Source: Planctomycetaceae bacterium (GTDB taxonomy: Bacteria; Planctomycetota; Planctomycetia; Pirellulales; Thermoguttaceae). From it: a stretch of 6,572 bases of DNA. How positions within the stretch are numbered: the first letter of the stretch is position 1; each line of letters opens with the position of its first letter. Below are positions 1 through 5,474 of this stretch, piece after piece. The DNA lies in the NCBI GenBank assembly GCA_003532715.1, contig DOEZ01000254.1, positions 1,432 to 8,003 on the forward strand, written 5' to 3'. The notes beneath the pieces were generated by a model. The model did no database searches, was not told the DNA's origin, and was given only the letters and a program-made list of their open reading frames with translations. The translations under genes were made by a program, and so were the position numbers.

Positions 1-875
1 AAAGGCTGTCCGCGAAACGTCACGCTGTAATAGCGCATGCACATCGCTAGATCGTTGGCCATCGATTCCATGAGGGGCCGCGTCGCCTTGACGATGCTCT
101 CGGCAATCTCCGGATCGCGCCGGTCCGCCCGCCGATCGCCGTTGTGACGCCGCAATGCGACCGCGTCGGCGAGTTTCATCTTCAAATCCCGCGAGACCGC
201 CTCGTCCAGTTGACGGCCGCCGAAATCGACCTGCTTGATGAAGCGCGGATTGTCGCCCCGCGCGATCACCACGGTCGTGCAGGACGCCCCGATGCTCATG
301 AACAAGACGCTCGCGTCGTCGTCCGTACTGCGGCGAAATTGGCTCGAATAACAGCGCAACAACGCGGCCGGAGCCGCGTCGATGGCCACGGGATTCAACC
401 GGGCCGCCTCCGCAACCGCCAACAAACCATGGACCGACGGCTTCTGGCACGCCAACACGATCACCTCGCGTCGAAACGCGTCGCCCTGCCGAACTGTGTC
501 GGCTTCGTAGAACCGCAACTCCGCCTGCTCCGAATCGAACGGAAGACGGCTCGCGGCTTCCTTCTCGACCACCTGCCGCAATTGATCCCCCGTCGCCTGC
601 GCGACGCGCATGTTCTGCAGAAACAACTCCGTGGTGCCCAGACAGAACACCGCGTCGCGTCCGCGAAACGTCCGACCCTCTCGCGCGGCCGCCAAGGCAT
701 GCGCCAACTGGCGCGTCCGCGCCGCCGCGTCGCTCCGCGCCGTTGTCGGAAGATCCCAACACACGGCCTCTCGAATCCGCGTTCGATCGGCCGTGAGCTG
801 AACCATCTTGATCGAACGGCTGCCAAGGTCCACGCCGATCGGACCCGCGCCTTGTCGTCCCCGCCAACGGACCAT
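1..875 (-). CDS. pilM: PilM-like type IV pilus assembly protein, N-terminal 291 residues (cut by window edge)
   Basis: The frame is open without a stop from the ATG at 875 to the window edge. PilM is a cytoplasmic actin/FtsA-fold protein that binds the N-terminus of PilN and couples the pilus motor to the PilN-PilO inner-membrane complex. The first nucleotide-binding (phosphate 1) motif is clear at residues 13-23 (IGVDLGSRSIK). A KEAASRLPFD segment at 105-114 matches the PilM region ending in 'PF'. A second phosphate-type motif lies at 194-206 (SIGASCTTVVIAR), followed by a DFGG segment at 217-220 and an LDEAVSRDL helix. The ATG is the only start: upstream in frame there is no ATG, GTG or TTG before a TGA. 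The ribosome site is weak (GA-rich AGAGAAGAGA). It lies 64 bp after the GspH-like stop, so it is probably co-transcribed. The missing C-terminus is off the window, not a lesion. Family assignment is confident; whether it serves a pilus or a secretion system is open. Confidence 0.88.
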   Translation of the reverse strand, partial: MVRWRGRQGAGPIGVDLGSRSIKMVQLTADRTRIREAVCWDLPTTARSDAAARTRQLAHALAAAREGRTFRGRDAVFCLGTTELFLQNMRVAQATGDQLRQVVEKEAASRLPFDSEQAELRFYEADTVRQGDAFRREVIVLACQKPSVHGLLAVAEAARLNPVAIDAAPAALLRCYSSQFRRSTDDDASVLFMSIGASCTTVVIARGDNPRFIKQVDFGGRQLDEAVSRDLKMKLADAVALRRHNGDRRADRRDPEIAESIVKATRPLMESMANDLAMCMRYYSVTFRGQP

Positions 876-939
876 GTTGCTGTCTCTTCTCTCTTGCCGG
901 TCGGAATCGGAAACGCGCCTCCTTGTGACGTCCCGAAGG

Positions 940-1614
940 TTATAAGTGGTTCAATATCGCCTGCGCTGCGGACGACGGAAGATCCGAAGGCAGATCCCGC
1001 CCGCCCGAGTGAATCGTCGCCAGACCCGTGACGGGGTTGATCAAGACCAAGACACTTCGCTGGTTAAGGCCGGACCCCAACGTCAGAATCAACGCTGAAT
1101 AACCGGTTTGTGACGTCTCGCCCAGGGGCCCAAACTCGACCGCCGTCATCACCTCCAAGGTACCCAAAACGTGGTACGCACCCGACAACTTGACCGGCTT
1201 GCCGATGCCGGGCAACTCGTCCAAACGCACGATGTGCTGGTCGGGCGGATCGTTTGAGTCGCGAAACACCGAATCCGGCAACACGTTCAACGCGGTGTTC
1301 GCGCCGGTGTGCCTGAGCGTGTATCGGTTGTCGCTCGTGTCAAACGCCACTTCATACTTGCTGTTGTTCGTCACCGCCAGCGACCGAGCGTAGGCCAGAT
1401 CCGTCACCACCGCTCGAGCGGCCGCGTCCACCATCTCGTTCGAGGTCGAATCGCTCCATGGCAACATCACCGCCGCCAAGATCGCGACGACCGCAATGAC
1501 CATCAGCAACTCGAGCAATGTGAAGCCCGGCAAGCCGCCGCGCAACGCCAACCTCGACGGACCCGCAACGACTCGTGACGCGAGTTCTCGCGAAAAAACC
1601 GCTCTCAACAACAT
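940..1614 (-). CDS. GspH/FimT-like type IV pilin-like (pseudopilin) protein
   Basis: This 224-residue prepilin-type protein is expected to be processed by prepilin peptidase and inserted in the inner membrane as a minor pseudopilin. The leader is 30 residues and ends LRGGLPG; cleavage after Gly30 gives mature FTLLELLMVIAVVAI, with Glu at +5 and a hydrophobic helix to about residue 52. After it comes a helix (MVDAAARAVVTDLAYARSLAV) typical of GspH/FimT. The C-terminal EFGPLGETSQTG...LVLINPVTGLATI stretch (about 160-198) matches the family's beta-rich end, which usually carries a 'TG' turn. The reading frame extends 36 codons further upstream to 1722, but that stretch is arginine-rich and has no ribosome site, while the ATG at 1614 has AAGGAG four bases before it, so I chose 1614. 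It sits between the small coiled-coil gene and pilM. FimT and GspH cannot be told apart from sequence alone. Confidence 0.87.
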   Translation of the reverse strand: MLLRAVFSRELASRVVAGPSRLALRGGLPGFTLLELLMVIAVVAILAAVMLPWSDSTSNEMVDAAARAVVTDLAYARSLAVTNNSKYEVAFDTSDNRYTLRHTGANTALNVLPDSVFRDSNDPPDQHIVRLDELPGIGKPVKLSGAYHVLGTLEVMTAVEFGPLGETSQTGYSALILTLGSGLNQRSVLVLINPVTGLATIHSGGRDLPSDLPSSAAQAILNHL

Positions 1615-1618
1615 GAGT

Positions 1619-1624
1619 CTCCTT
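1619..1624 (-). promoter_or_regulatory. Shine-Dalgarno site fixing the GspH-like start
   Basis: On the minus strand this reads AAGGAG, followed by ACTC and the ATG at 1614. It is the best ribosome site in the window and decides against the upstream in-frame ATG at 1722. Confidence 0.75.
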
Positions 1625-1651
1625 GTCGCGCGCGACTCGGCAACCACGTTC

Positions 1652-1677
1652 CGGCGGCGACTCAAACGGCGCCGCCG
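1652..1677. other. GC-rich inverted repeat (8-bp perfect stem, 10-base loop)
   Basis: CGGCGGCG at 1652-1659 pairs perfectly with CGCCGCCG at 1670-1677, around the loop ACTCAAACGG. It lies in the 143-bp gap between the small coiled-coil gene (stop at 1758) and the GspH-like ATG (1614). In the transcript no U-run follows the stem, so a classical intrinsic terminator is unlikely. It could slow or partly terminate transcription, stabilise the upstream message, or be fortuitous in GC-rich DNA. The rest of the gap (1615-1757) shows no further gene or clear promoter. Confidence 0.45.
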
Positions 1678-1757
1678 TCGCGTTGCCGCAGGCGCGTCTC
1701 CCAAATCAGTAAAACGAACCAACAGCCTCGGACGATGCGGTCGCGCCGTACTCGCGT

Positions 1758-2051
1758 CTACCGACTCGACGAAGAAGACCTGCCGCCCTTCTCCTCGACG
1801 GTGACCACGACTCGCAGCTTTCCGCTCTTGAACAGTTGATTCTGCTCGCGCAGCAGATCGTTCTGGGTCTTCGTCAGCGCGACGAGCTCCTTTAGCTCGT
1901 TGATGATGTTCAGGCTACGCCCCGCCGAATCCGCGAACGGAGGAATGTTTTGTTTCTGCGCCGCCGAAACGGATGGCCCATGGAAGCCTAGCATACCGCC
2001 GATGACCATGCCCACCGCAAGCAAGATCGCCCCAAGCAAGTGATGTTTCAT
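1758..2051 (-). CDS. Small exported coiled-coil protein, function unknown
   Basis: I do not recognise a named family. The 97-residue product begins with MKHHLLGAILLAVGMVIGG, a signal peptide or membrane anchor. A signal-peptidase-like site V-S-A lies at residues 28-30. A short linker (IPPFADSAGRS) leads into an amphipathic segment at about 47-75 (IINELKELVALTKTQNDLL, REQNQLF) with leucine/isoleucine spacing fit for a coiled coil. A KSGKLRVVVTVEE strand follows, then a low-complexity tail GGRSSSSSR. The start is well supported: AGGAG (2060-2064) lies eight bases before the ATG. It sits between the GspK-like and GspH-like pseudopilin genes, on the same strand, which suggests a periplasmic or membrane accessory of the pilus or secretion machine. 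That role is inferred from position only. It is not a pilin: there is no Gly-Phe-Thr-Leu-x-Glu motif. Confidence 0.8.
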   Translation of the reverse strand: MKHHLLGAILLAVGMVIGGMLGFHGPSVSAAQKQNIPPFADSAGRSLNIINELKELVALTKTQNDLLREQNQLFKSGKLRVVVTVEEKGGRSSSSSR

Positions 2052-2059
2052 TGTACACT

Positions 2060-2064
2060 CTCCT
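2060..2064 (-). promoter_or_regulatory. Shine-Dalgarno site of the small coiled-coil gene
   Basis: Minus-strand AGGAG is separated by eight bases (AGTGTACA) from the ATG at 2051. It sits within the AT-rich stretch TTAATTAGGAG, which should be poorly structured and easy for ribosomes to reach. Confidence 0.7.
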
Positions 2065-2121
2065 AATTAAGTATCCATTATTGGCCCGATGGAGCGTCCA
2101 CGACGCACCTCCAGCAAGGCC

Positions 2122-2150
2122 ATGTAACCGGGAACGTGACCCGGAGTCAA
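2122..2150 (-). promoter_or_regulatory. Weak sigma-70-like promoter candidate for the small coiled-coil gene
   Basis: Minus strand: TTGACT (2150-2145, five of six to TTGACA), a 17-bp spacer, then TTACAT (2127-2122, about three of six to TATAAT). The spacer, CCGGGTCACGTTCCCGG, begins and ends with complementary 5-base arms, so it could be an operator or a small hairpin. It would start transcription about 65 bases before the ATG at 2051, giving the small gene and the downstream gspH-pilM pair their own expression. The poor -10 box keeps this tentative. Confidence 0.3.
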
Positions 2151-2233
2151 GGCAAGAAATGCGACTCGCGCCGGACGTAGACTGCAAAGCCGCCCAGAAT
2201 CCAGCCAAAGCAGCAAATCACCGCGCCAGGCAC
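2147..2233 (-). CDS. Possible 28-residue single-helix membrane protein
   Basis: A GTG at 2233 opens a short frame ending in TGA at 2149-2147. Its product is MPGAVICCFGWILGGFAVYV followed by RRESHFLP: about 17 hydrophobic residues, then two arginines, the usual layout of a single membrane helix with a cytoplasmic positive flank. AGGAG lies nine bases before the GTG and overlaps the TAG stop of the GspK-like gene, so coupled translation is possible. The frame is the same as that of the GspK-like gene, so readthrough of TAG would instead add this helix to its C-terminus. With only 28 codons this may be chance or a decayed remnant; no family is recognised. Confidence 0.28.
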   Translation of the reverse strand: MPGAVICCFGWILGGFAVYVRRESHFLP

Positions 2234-2245
2234 AACGCCCGACTC

Positions 2246-3757
2246 CTACCGCGTGCCTTCGTTCCATTCTAGCATTTGCCAACGAAGGCCGCCCCCGTCG
2301 TCCGCGTGAGGCACATAGATCGGACCGCTACAATCGGTCCAATGATACTGAACCAACTCGGGATCCGGCATCATCTTGATCCGCGGCGCCGAATCGTAGC
2401 CTTTCGAAGCCAACCAAATCGGATAATACGTCGAAGACGCATAAGGCGAGAAACTCGTGAAGTTCTGCTGCCAGTTCACCGTGTTCCACGGTTCGCGCTC
2501 CCGAATGTAGAGCTTGCGCGTCACCAGCCGGCCCACGAGTTTCAGCGGGAGCGTCACCGGACTCTTCTCGATCAGAAACTGATCGAAAACGGCGACCAAT
2601 CCGGTGATCTCGGTCTCCGACCCCGGTTTCACCTTCACGGTCTGGCCGGTCAGCGCCGGCATGCGAACGGGCTTTGTCTCGCCGAACAGGGGCGGCATTT
2701 CCACCGGCTCAAAACGGACATTCGCCCCCCGGATTTCGACCGTGTCACGACAGAACAGGGTGCCTCGCACCGACACGTTCCCTTCCAACGTGCTGTTGCC
2801 GTGCCGGTAGAAGAGCCCCAACGGGTTGGTCCGCGGGTCGGGTTCCAGAATGATCCCACTCAACACTTCGCCCAGTTGGGGAATCTCATAAACCGGTCCG
2901 CCAGGGTAGATCTGATACGTGCTCAGATTCGCCGGCTTGACCCAGTCCGAAGCGACTTCGTCGATGCCCATCGAGGTCGCGCTGCAACTGAGCAACTGAA
3001 CCGCCAGCAAGAAATTCGTTGTTCCACCTTGTTCGGTCGATGGAAAACATACCCTGCCGGTAAACTGTCGGTAGTCCGGATGGCCTTGACTCGGCATTCG
3101 ACCAAGATGCAAGAGATAGTAGTACCAAGCCGAATAGTAGTCCGGGTAGTTCATGCCAAGGGTAACCCGACTCTGAAACCGAACCTTGCCGGTGATCTGA
3201 AAAGGAAGATCGAGTTCCGTCGCCTCACGCTTCGTCTGGTACACGGTGTACCCTTCCATCTTCGACCAGTCCGTCGGCTGGTTCGAAAGTCCTCGGGGAA
3301 TTAGCCGCATCACCGCGTGGACCGTGCAAGTGCTCGTGCGGCCCGTGCCGCGAGGATCGTCCGCCTCGCCGATCGAGTGAATCGTCACCCGATAGGGCAT
3401 GTCGCCATATTCGGGGCTTCCTGGTCCGAGCGAAGCGTCGCCCGCCGTGAACGACACCGTGAAACGCTCGTAGGCGCCCAGCGACCGAGACGTGTTCGTG
3501 TCCACGCCCGTCCAATCCGGCGCATGCATCGCCCGAACCCCGTACGTCAGACCCGTCATCGCGGCTTGGCGAGCCAACACAAGCGTATCGGCGTTGCTCT
3601 GAATCTGTACCGAAGTTGACTGATCGCGCAGGACGGCATAGGAAACCACCATCGCCACCGATACGAGAAGGATCACGATCAACACCGACATTCCGCTTCG
3701 ATCCACTCGACGACGCGAACGACGAGCACTGACCCTGCAATAGTGAAGAAGTTCCAT
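2246..3757 (-). CDS. GspK/PilX-like large minor pseudopilin
   Basis: This is a prepilin-like protein of 503 residues from the ATG at 3757. An arginine-rich leader (SARRSRRRVDRSG, 10-22) precedes the hydrophobic helix MSVLIVILLVSVAMVVSYAV (23-42), then a helix with RQAAMTGLTYGVRAM, as in the N-terminal stalk of PilX/GspK proteins. Position +5 after Gly22 is Ile, not Glu; lack of Glu5 is known for GspK, the tip subunit of type II secretion pseudopili. GspK is usually about 300-330 residues, so this one is long. Around residues 315-350 alternating small and hydrophobic residues (EGNVSVRGTLFCRDTVEIRG) resemble a short beta-helix or bactofilin-like stretch. The C-terminus is aromatic and acidic (LRWQMLEWNEGTR). 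A GTG at 3778 overlaps the previous stop by four bases and would add seven residues; AGGGA six bases before the ATG made me prefer 3757. Confidence 0.85.
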   Translation of the reverse strand: MELLHYCRVSARRSRRRVDRSGMSVLIVILLVSVAMVVSYAVLRDQSTSVQIQSNADTLVLARQAAMTGLTYGVRAMHAPDWTGVDTNTSRSLGAYERFTVSFTAGDASLGPGSPEYGDMPYRVTIHSIGEADDPRGTGRTSTCTVHAVMRLIPRGLSNQPTDWSKMEGYTVYQTKREATELDLPFQITGKVRFQSRVTLGMNYPDYYSAWYYYLLHLGRMPSQGHPDYRQFTGRVCFPSTEQGGTTNFLLAVQLLSCSATSMGIDEVASDWVKPANLSTYQIYPGGPVYEIPQLGEVLSGIILEPDPRTNPLGLFYRHGNSTLEGNVSVRGTLFCRDTVEIRGANVRFEPVEMPPLFGETKPVRMPALTGQTVKVKPGSETEITGLVAVFDQFLIEKSPVTLPLKLVGRLVTRKLYIREREPWNTVNWQQNFTSFSPYASSTYYPIWLASKGYDSAPRIKMMPDPELVQYHWTDCSGPIYVPHADDGGGLRWQMLEWNEGTR

Positions 3758-3763
3758 GGCGGT

Positions 3764-3768
3764 TCCCT
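3764..3768 (-). promoter_or_regulatory. Ribosome site favouring the inner ATG of the GspK-like gene
   Basis: Minus-strand AGGGA, then ACCGCC and the ATG at 3757. The competing GTG at 3778 forms a GTGA overlap with the upstream TGA stop, which could work by translational coupling, but has no comparable site before it. Confidence 0.45.
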
Positions 3769-3774
3769 GGCTGT

Positions 3775-4602
3775 TCACTTATCCACAACGTAATAAACGG
3801 CCGCCGAATCGAAGAAGGTCACGCCCGCGCGGCCGTTGGACGCCTTGCCGGGCGCCAACTGTAGTTCGATGCGCAGCAACACTTGGCGAAGTCCCCCGCT
3901 CGGTCCGTACACATTCTGCACCCACGGCAGTTCGTTCCACGCCACGTCGCCGGCCGTGTACGCCGCCAGTTCCTGATCCGATGGCCGAAATCGGGCATGA
4001 AAGCGAGCGCATGCGCGACGGCTTGCCGCATTGTCCGAACCGTCAACCGACGCCGTCCGCAAACGATCGGTCAACACAGTTCGCCGCGTCGTGCTTAAGC
4101 CAATCAGACCATCCAGGGCTCCCGACCAGGCAACCGGATCGGCCAATGGCGGAACCATGCCCGTGTTCCCCGGAAAAGTGAGTTCCAGTAACTCTTGGGG
4201 TCGGTCCGGGGACGTGCAAAAAACAACCAGTTCCTCGAACCGCGGCCTACCCTTCGGATCGAATGCCGTCGTCGCGGGATGCCACACAACGAGCGTGTCC
4301 GGGAAGCTGTACCCCCCCTCGGTTCGGTCCAGAACCAGAATTCCCGGAAACTCACTGCTCGCCGTCGCGCCGTTCACGAAACGCGTAATGCGCTCCAGAA
4401 CGACGCGAGCATGCTGGACCGCCTCGCCGTGGTCGCTGCTATAATCGCAACCCACTTGGACCGCTCTGGACAACACGGCCAGCGCGCCCACGACCATCGT
4501 CATGATCGCCGAGGCGATCATCAACTCGATCAACGTCAGACCTCGCCGACCACAAGCGGCCGGCGTGCGGAACTTCGAACCGCGGCGCAAATCGGAAATC
4601 AT
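3775..4602 (-). CDS. GspJ/PilW-like type IV pilin-like protein
   Basis: This is a 275-residue prepilin-type protein, expected to be a minor pseudopilin anchored in the inner membrane before assembly. The 21-residue leader ends AACGRRG; cleavage after Gly21 gives LTLIELMIASAIMTMVVGAL with Glu at +5. A stalk helix with HARVVLERITRFV follows, then a beta-rich domain with LVLDRTEGG and TLVVWHPAT segments and a final VTFFDSAAVYYVVDK. The length and the 'LERI' stalk fit GspJ/PilW. The frame is open upstream to 4767, but that would overlap the previous gene by over 160 bases; the ATG at 4602 sits one base after its TAA. An ATG at 4629 is also possible. No clear ribosome site is seen, so translation is probably coupled to the gene before it. 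Its stop overlaps the GTG alternative start of the next gene. Confidence 0.86.
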   Translation of the reverse strand: MISDLRRGSKFRTPAACGRRGLTLIELMIASAIMTMVVGALAVLSRAVQVGCDYSSDHGEAVQHARVVLERITRFVNGATASSEFPGILVLDRTEGGYSFPDTLVVWHPATTAFDPKGRPRFEELVVFCTSPDRPQELLELTFPGNTGMVPPLADPVAWSGALDGLIGLSTTRRTVLTDRLRTASVDGSDNAASRRACARFHARFRPSDQELAAYTAGDVAWNELPWVQNVYGPSGGLRQVLLRIELQLAPGKASNGRAGVTFFDSAAVYYVVDK

Positions 4603-4603
4603 C

Positions 4604-5245
4604 TTATTCGATTTCGAGGCTGGGAACATAGGATACGATCCGGCGTAGATTGGCCAATTCCACCTGCCCTCGCTCGGGGTCGTGTCGGACGATGCGCACG
4701 CATACCGCGCGGTAGTCGCTCGTCTCCGTGCCCGAAAGCGGCTGATCCAGATTGGTCGGTCTGACATAGGAAACCGTGACTTCTTGTTGCCAGTCGTCGA
4801 AACGACCCGACGGAGCGCAAAACGCCGGATGGCGCTGCCCGCCCTTGCCGTCGTCTTTCCCCAAGGGAACCCCGTATTCGTCCACCGGCGGTCGAGTGCT
4901 CCAGTTATGATAGTCGTCGACGTCGTCGTAGCGCTGCCGAGTCGGCAATTGACTCTCCCACGCCGACGGGCCGAAGTTGGTCTGATACGGCGTGGTATTC
5001 AACGCCATGTACCGCCCGCCGAGAACCTCGTCCATGAGTTGCCTTGCCATCCCCTGCGCGACGATCCGGTCCTCGGCGCGTTGCGTCAACTGCACGTTGC
5101 TGCTGATGCCGACAAGCAACGCCGCTCCCGCCACCGCGGTGATCGTCAGCGCGACGACGGCCTCGACCAACGAGAACCCCTCGCGCGGCGACCGATCGAC
5201 TTCTCGGCAGACAATCAGGTCGTGCCTTTCGAACATTGGTTCCAT
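4604..5245 (-). CDS. GspI/PilV-like type IV pilin-like protein
   Basis: This is a 213-residue prepilin-type protein, the first gene of the pseudopilin run. The 23-residue leader ends DRSPREG; cleavage after Gly23 gives FSLVEAVVALTITAVAGAAL with Glu at +5. The stalk QRAEDRIVAQGMARQLMDEVL resembles the GspI/PilV pattern, in which a helix with 'A...A..L..E' follows the membrane segment. The globular part is rich in Tyr, Asp and Trp (TRQRYDDVDDYHNWSTRPP) and ends in VTVSYVRP...YRAVCVRIVRHD, a beta-sheet-like region. The ATG at 5245 has GGGAG nine bases upstream; the frame extends to an ATG at 5290 with no ribosome site, so 5245 is preferred. A promoter lies about 130 bases before the start. Assignment to the GspI/PilV class rests on order (I, J, K) and motif, not on a close match. 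Confidence 0.85.
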   Translation of the reverse strand: MEPMFERHDLIVCREVDRSPREGFSLVEAVVALTITAVAGAALLVGISSNVQLTQRAEDRIVAQGMARQLMDEVLGGRYMALNTTPYQTNFGPSAWESQLPTRQRYDDVDDYHNWSTRPPVDEYGVPLGKDDGKGGQRHPAFCAPSGRFDDWQQEVTVSYVRPTNLDQPLSGTETSDYRAVCVRIVRHDPERGQVELANLRRIVSYVPSLEIE

Positions 5246-5254
5246 GGATTCCTG

Positions 5255-5259
5255 CTCCC
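5255..5259 (-). promoter_or_regulatory. Ribosome site of the GspI-like gene
   Basis: Minus-strand GGGAG lies nine bases before the ATG at 5245; a second purine run, AGGA at 5253-5250, is only four bases away. Together they favour 5245 over the in-frame ATG at 5290. Confidence 0.5.
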
Positions 5260-5365
5260 GGACGACACGGCGGGATTCATAAGAAGGCATGCGTGAACTA
5301 GCGCGGCGAAGGTCCCCTCATGGCCCTCCGCCATCCTCGCCGCGCCAAGCACCGACGCACCTCCC

Positions 5366-5376
5366 AAGACGCCGGC
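5366..5376. repeat. 11-bp direct repeat, copy downstream of the pil promoter
   Basis: AAGACGCCGGC, identical to 5418-5428. It lies six bases beyond the -10 box, over the expected transcription start, and contains the palindrome GCCGGC. A protein bound here could block initiation. Confidence 0.6.
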
Positions 5377-5382
5377 ACTGGA

Positions 5383-5411
5383 ACTATAGTCCGCGCCGTC
5401 GGCATGGTCAA
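5383..5411 (-). promoter_or_regulatory. Sigma-70-type promoter of the pseudopilin operon
   Basis: The minus strand reads TTGACC (5411-5406), a spacer of exactly 17 bp, and TATAGT (5388-5383); each box matches the consensus at five of six positions. Transcription would begin near 5376 and give a leader of about 130 bases before the GspI-like ATG at 5245. It is placed where a promoter is expected, in the gap between nadC and the pseudopilin run, and so suggests that the pseudopilin genes are a transcription unit separate from nadC. The rest of the gap (5246-5474) shows no convincing gene or intrinsic terminator; a weak 5-bp stem (GCCGG 5423-5427 with CCGGC 5436-5440) has no U-run after it. Confidence 0.65.
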
Positions 5412-5417
5412 ACCGGG

Positions 5418-5428
5418 AAGACGCCGGC
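5418..5428. repeat. 11-bp direct repeat, copy upstream of the pil promoter
   Basis: AAGACGCCGGC, identical to 5366-5376, six bases upstream of the -35 box. The offset between copies is 52 bp, close to five turns of B-DNA, so proteins bound at both would face the same side of the helix. Confidence 0.6.
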
Positions 5429-5474
5429 GGAAAAACCGGCATGATCCGCCCCCGGGACCCCCGCCCTCGGCACG

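Noticed and set aside
461..826. 121-codon minus-strand frame
   Set aside because: It is an out-of-frame reading of the PilM-like gene, which has clear family motifs in its own frame across the same bases.
918..923. Perfect AGGAGG on the minus strand
   Set aside because: No ATG, GTG or TTG lies at a usable distance; the PilM-like ATG is more than 40 bases away, so it is likely a chance match.
144..1031. Long 295-codon plus-strand reading frame
   Set aside because: It lies opposite the PilM-like gene and the end of the GspH-like gene, is arginine/histidine-rich with no recognisable motif, and is an antisense shadow of GC-rich codons.
1615..1722. 36-codon N-terminal extension of the GspH-like protein
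   Set aside because: It is a run of arginines without a ribosome site and includes the GC hairpin, while AAGGAG stands right before the ATG at 1614.
2276..3304. 342-codon plus-strand reading frame
   Set aside because: Antisense to the GspK/PilX-like gene; basic, low-information composition and no ribosome site or motif.
5423..5440. Possible terminator after nadC
   Set aside because: The stem has only five pairs, the T-run is in the loop and not after the stem, so it does not fit an intrinsic terminator.
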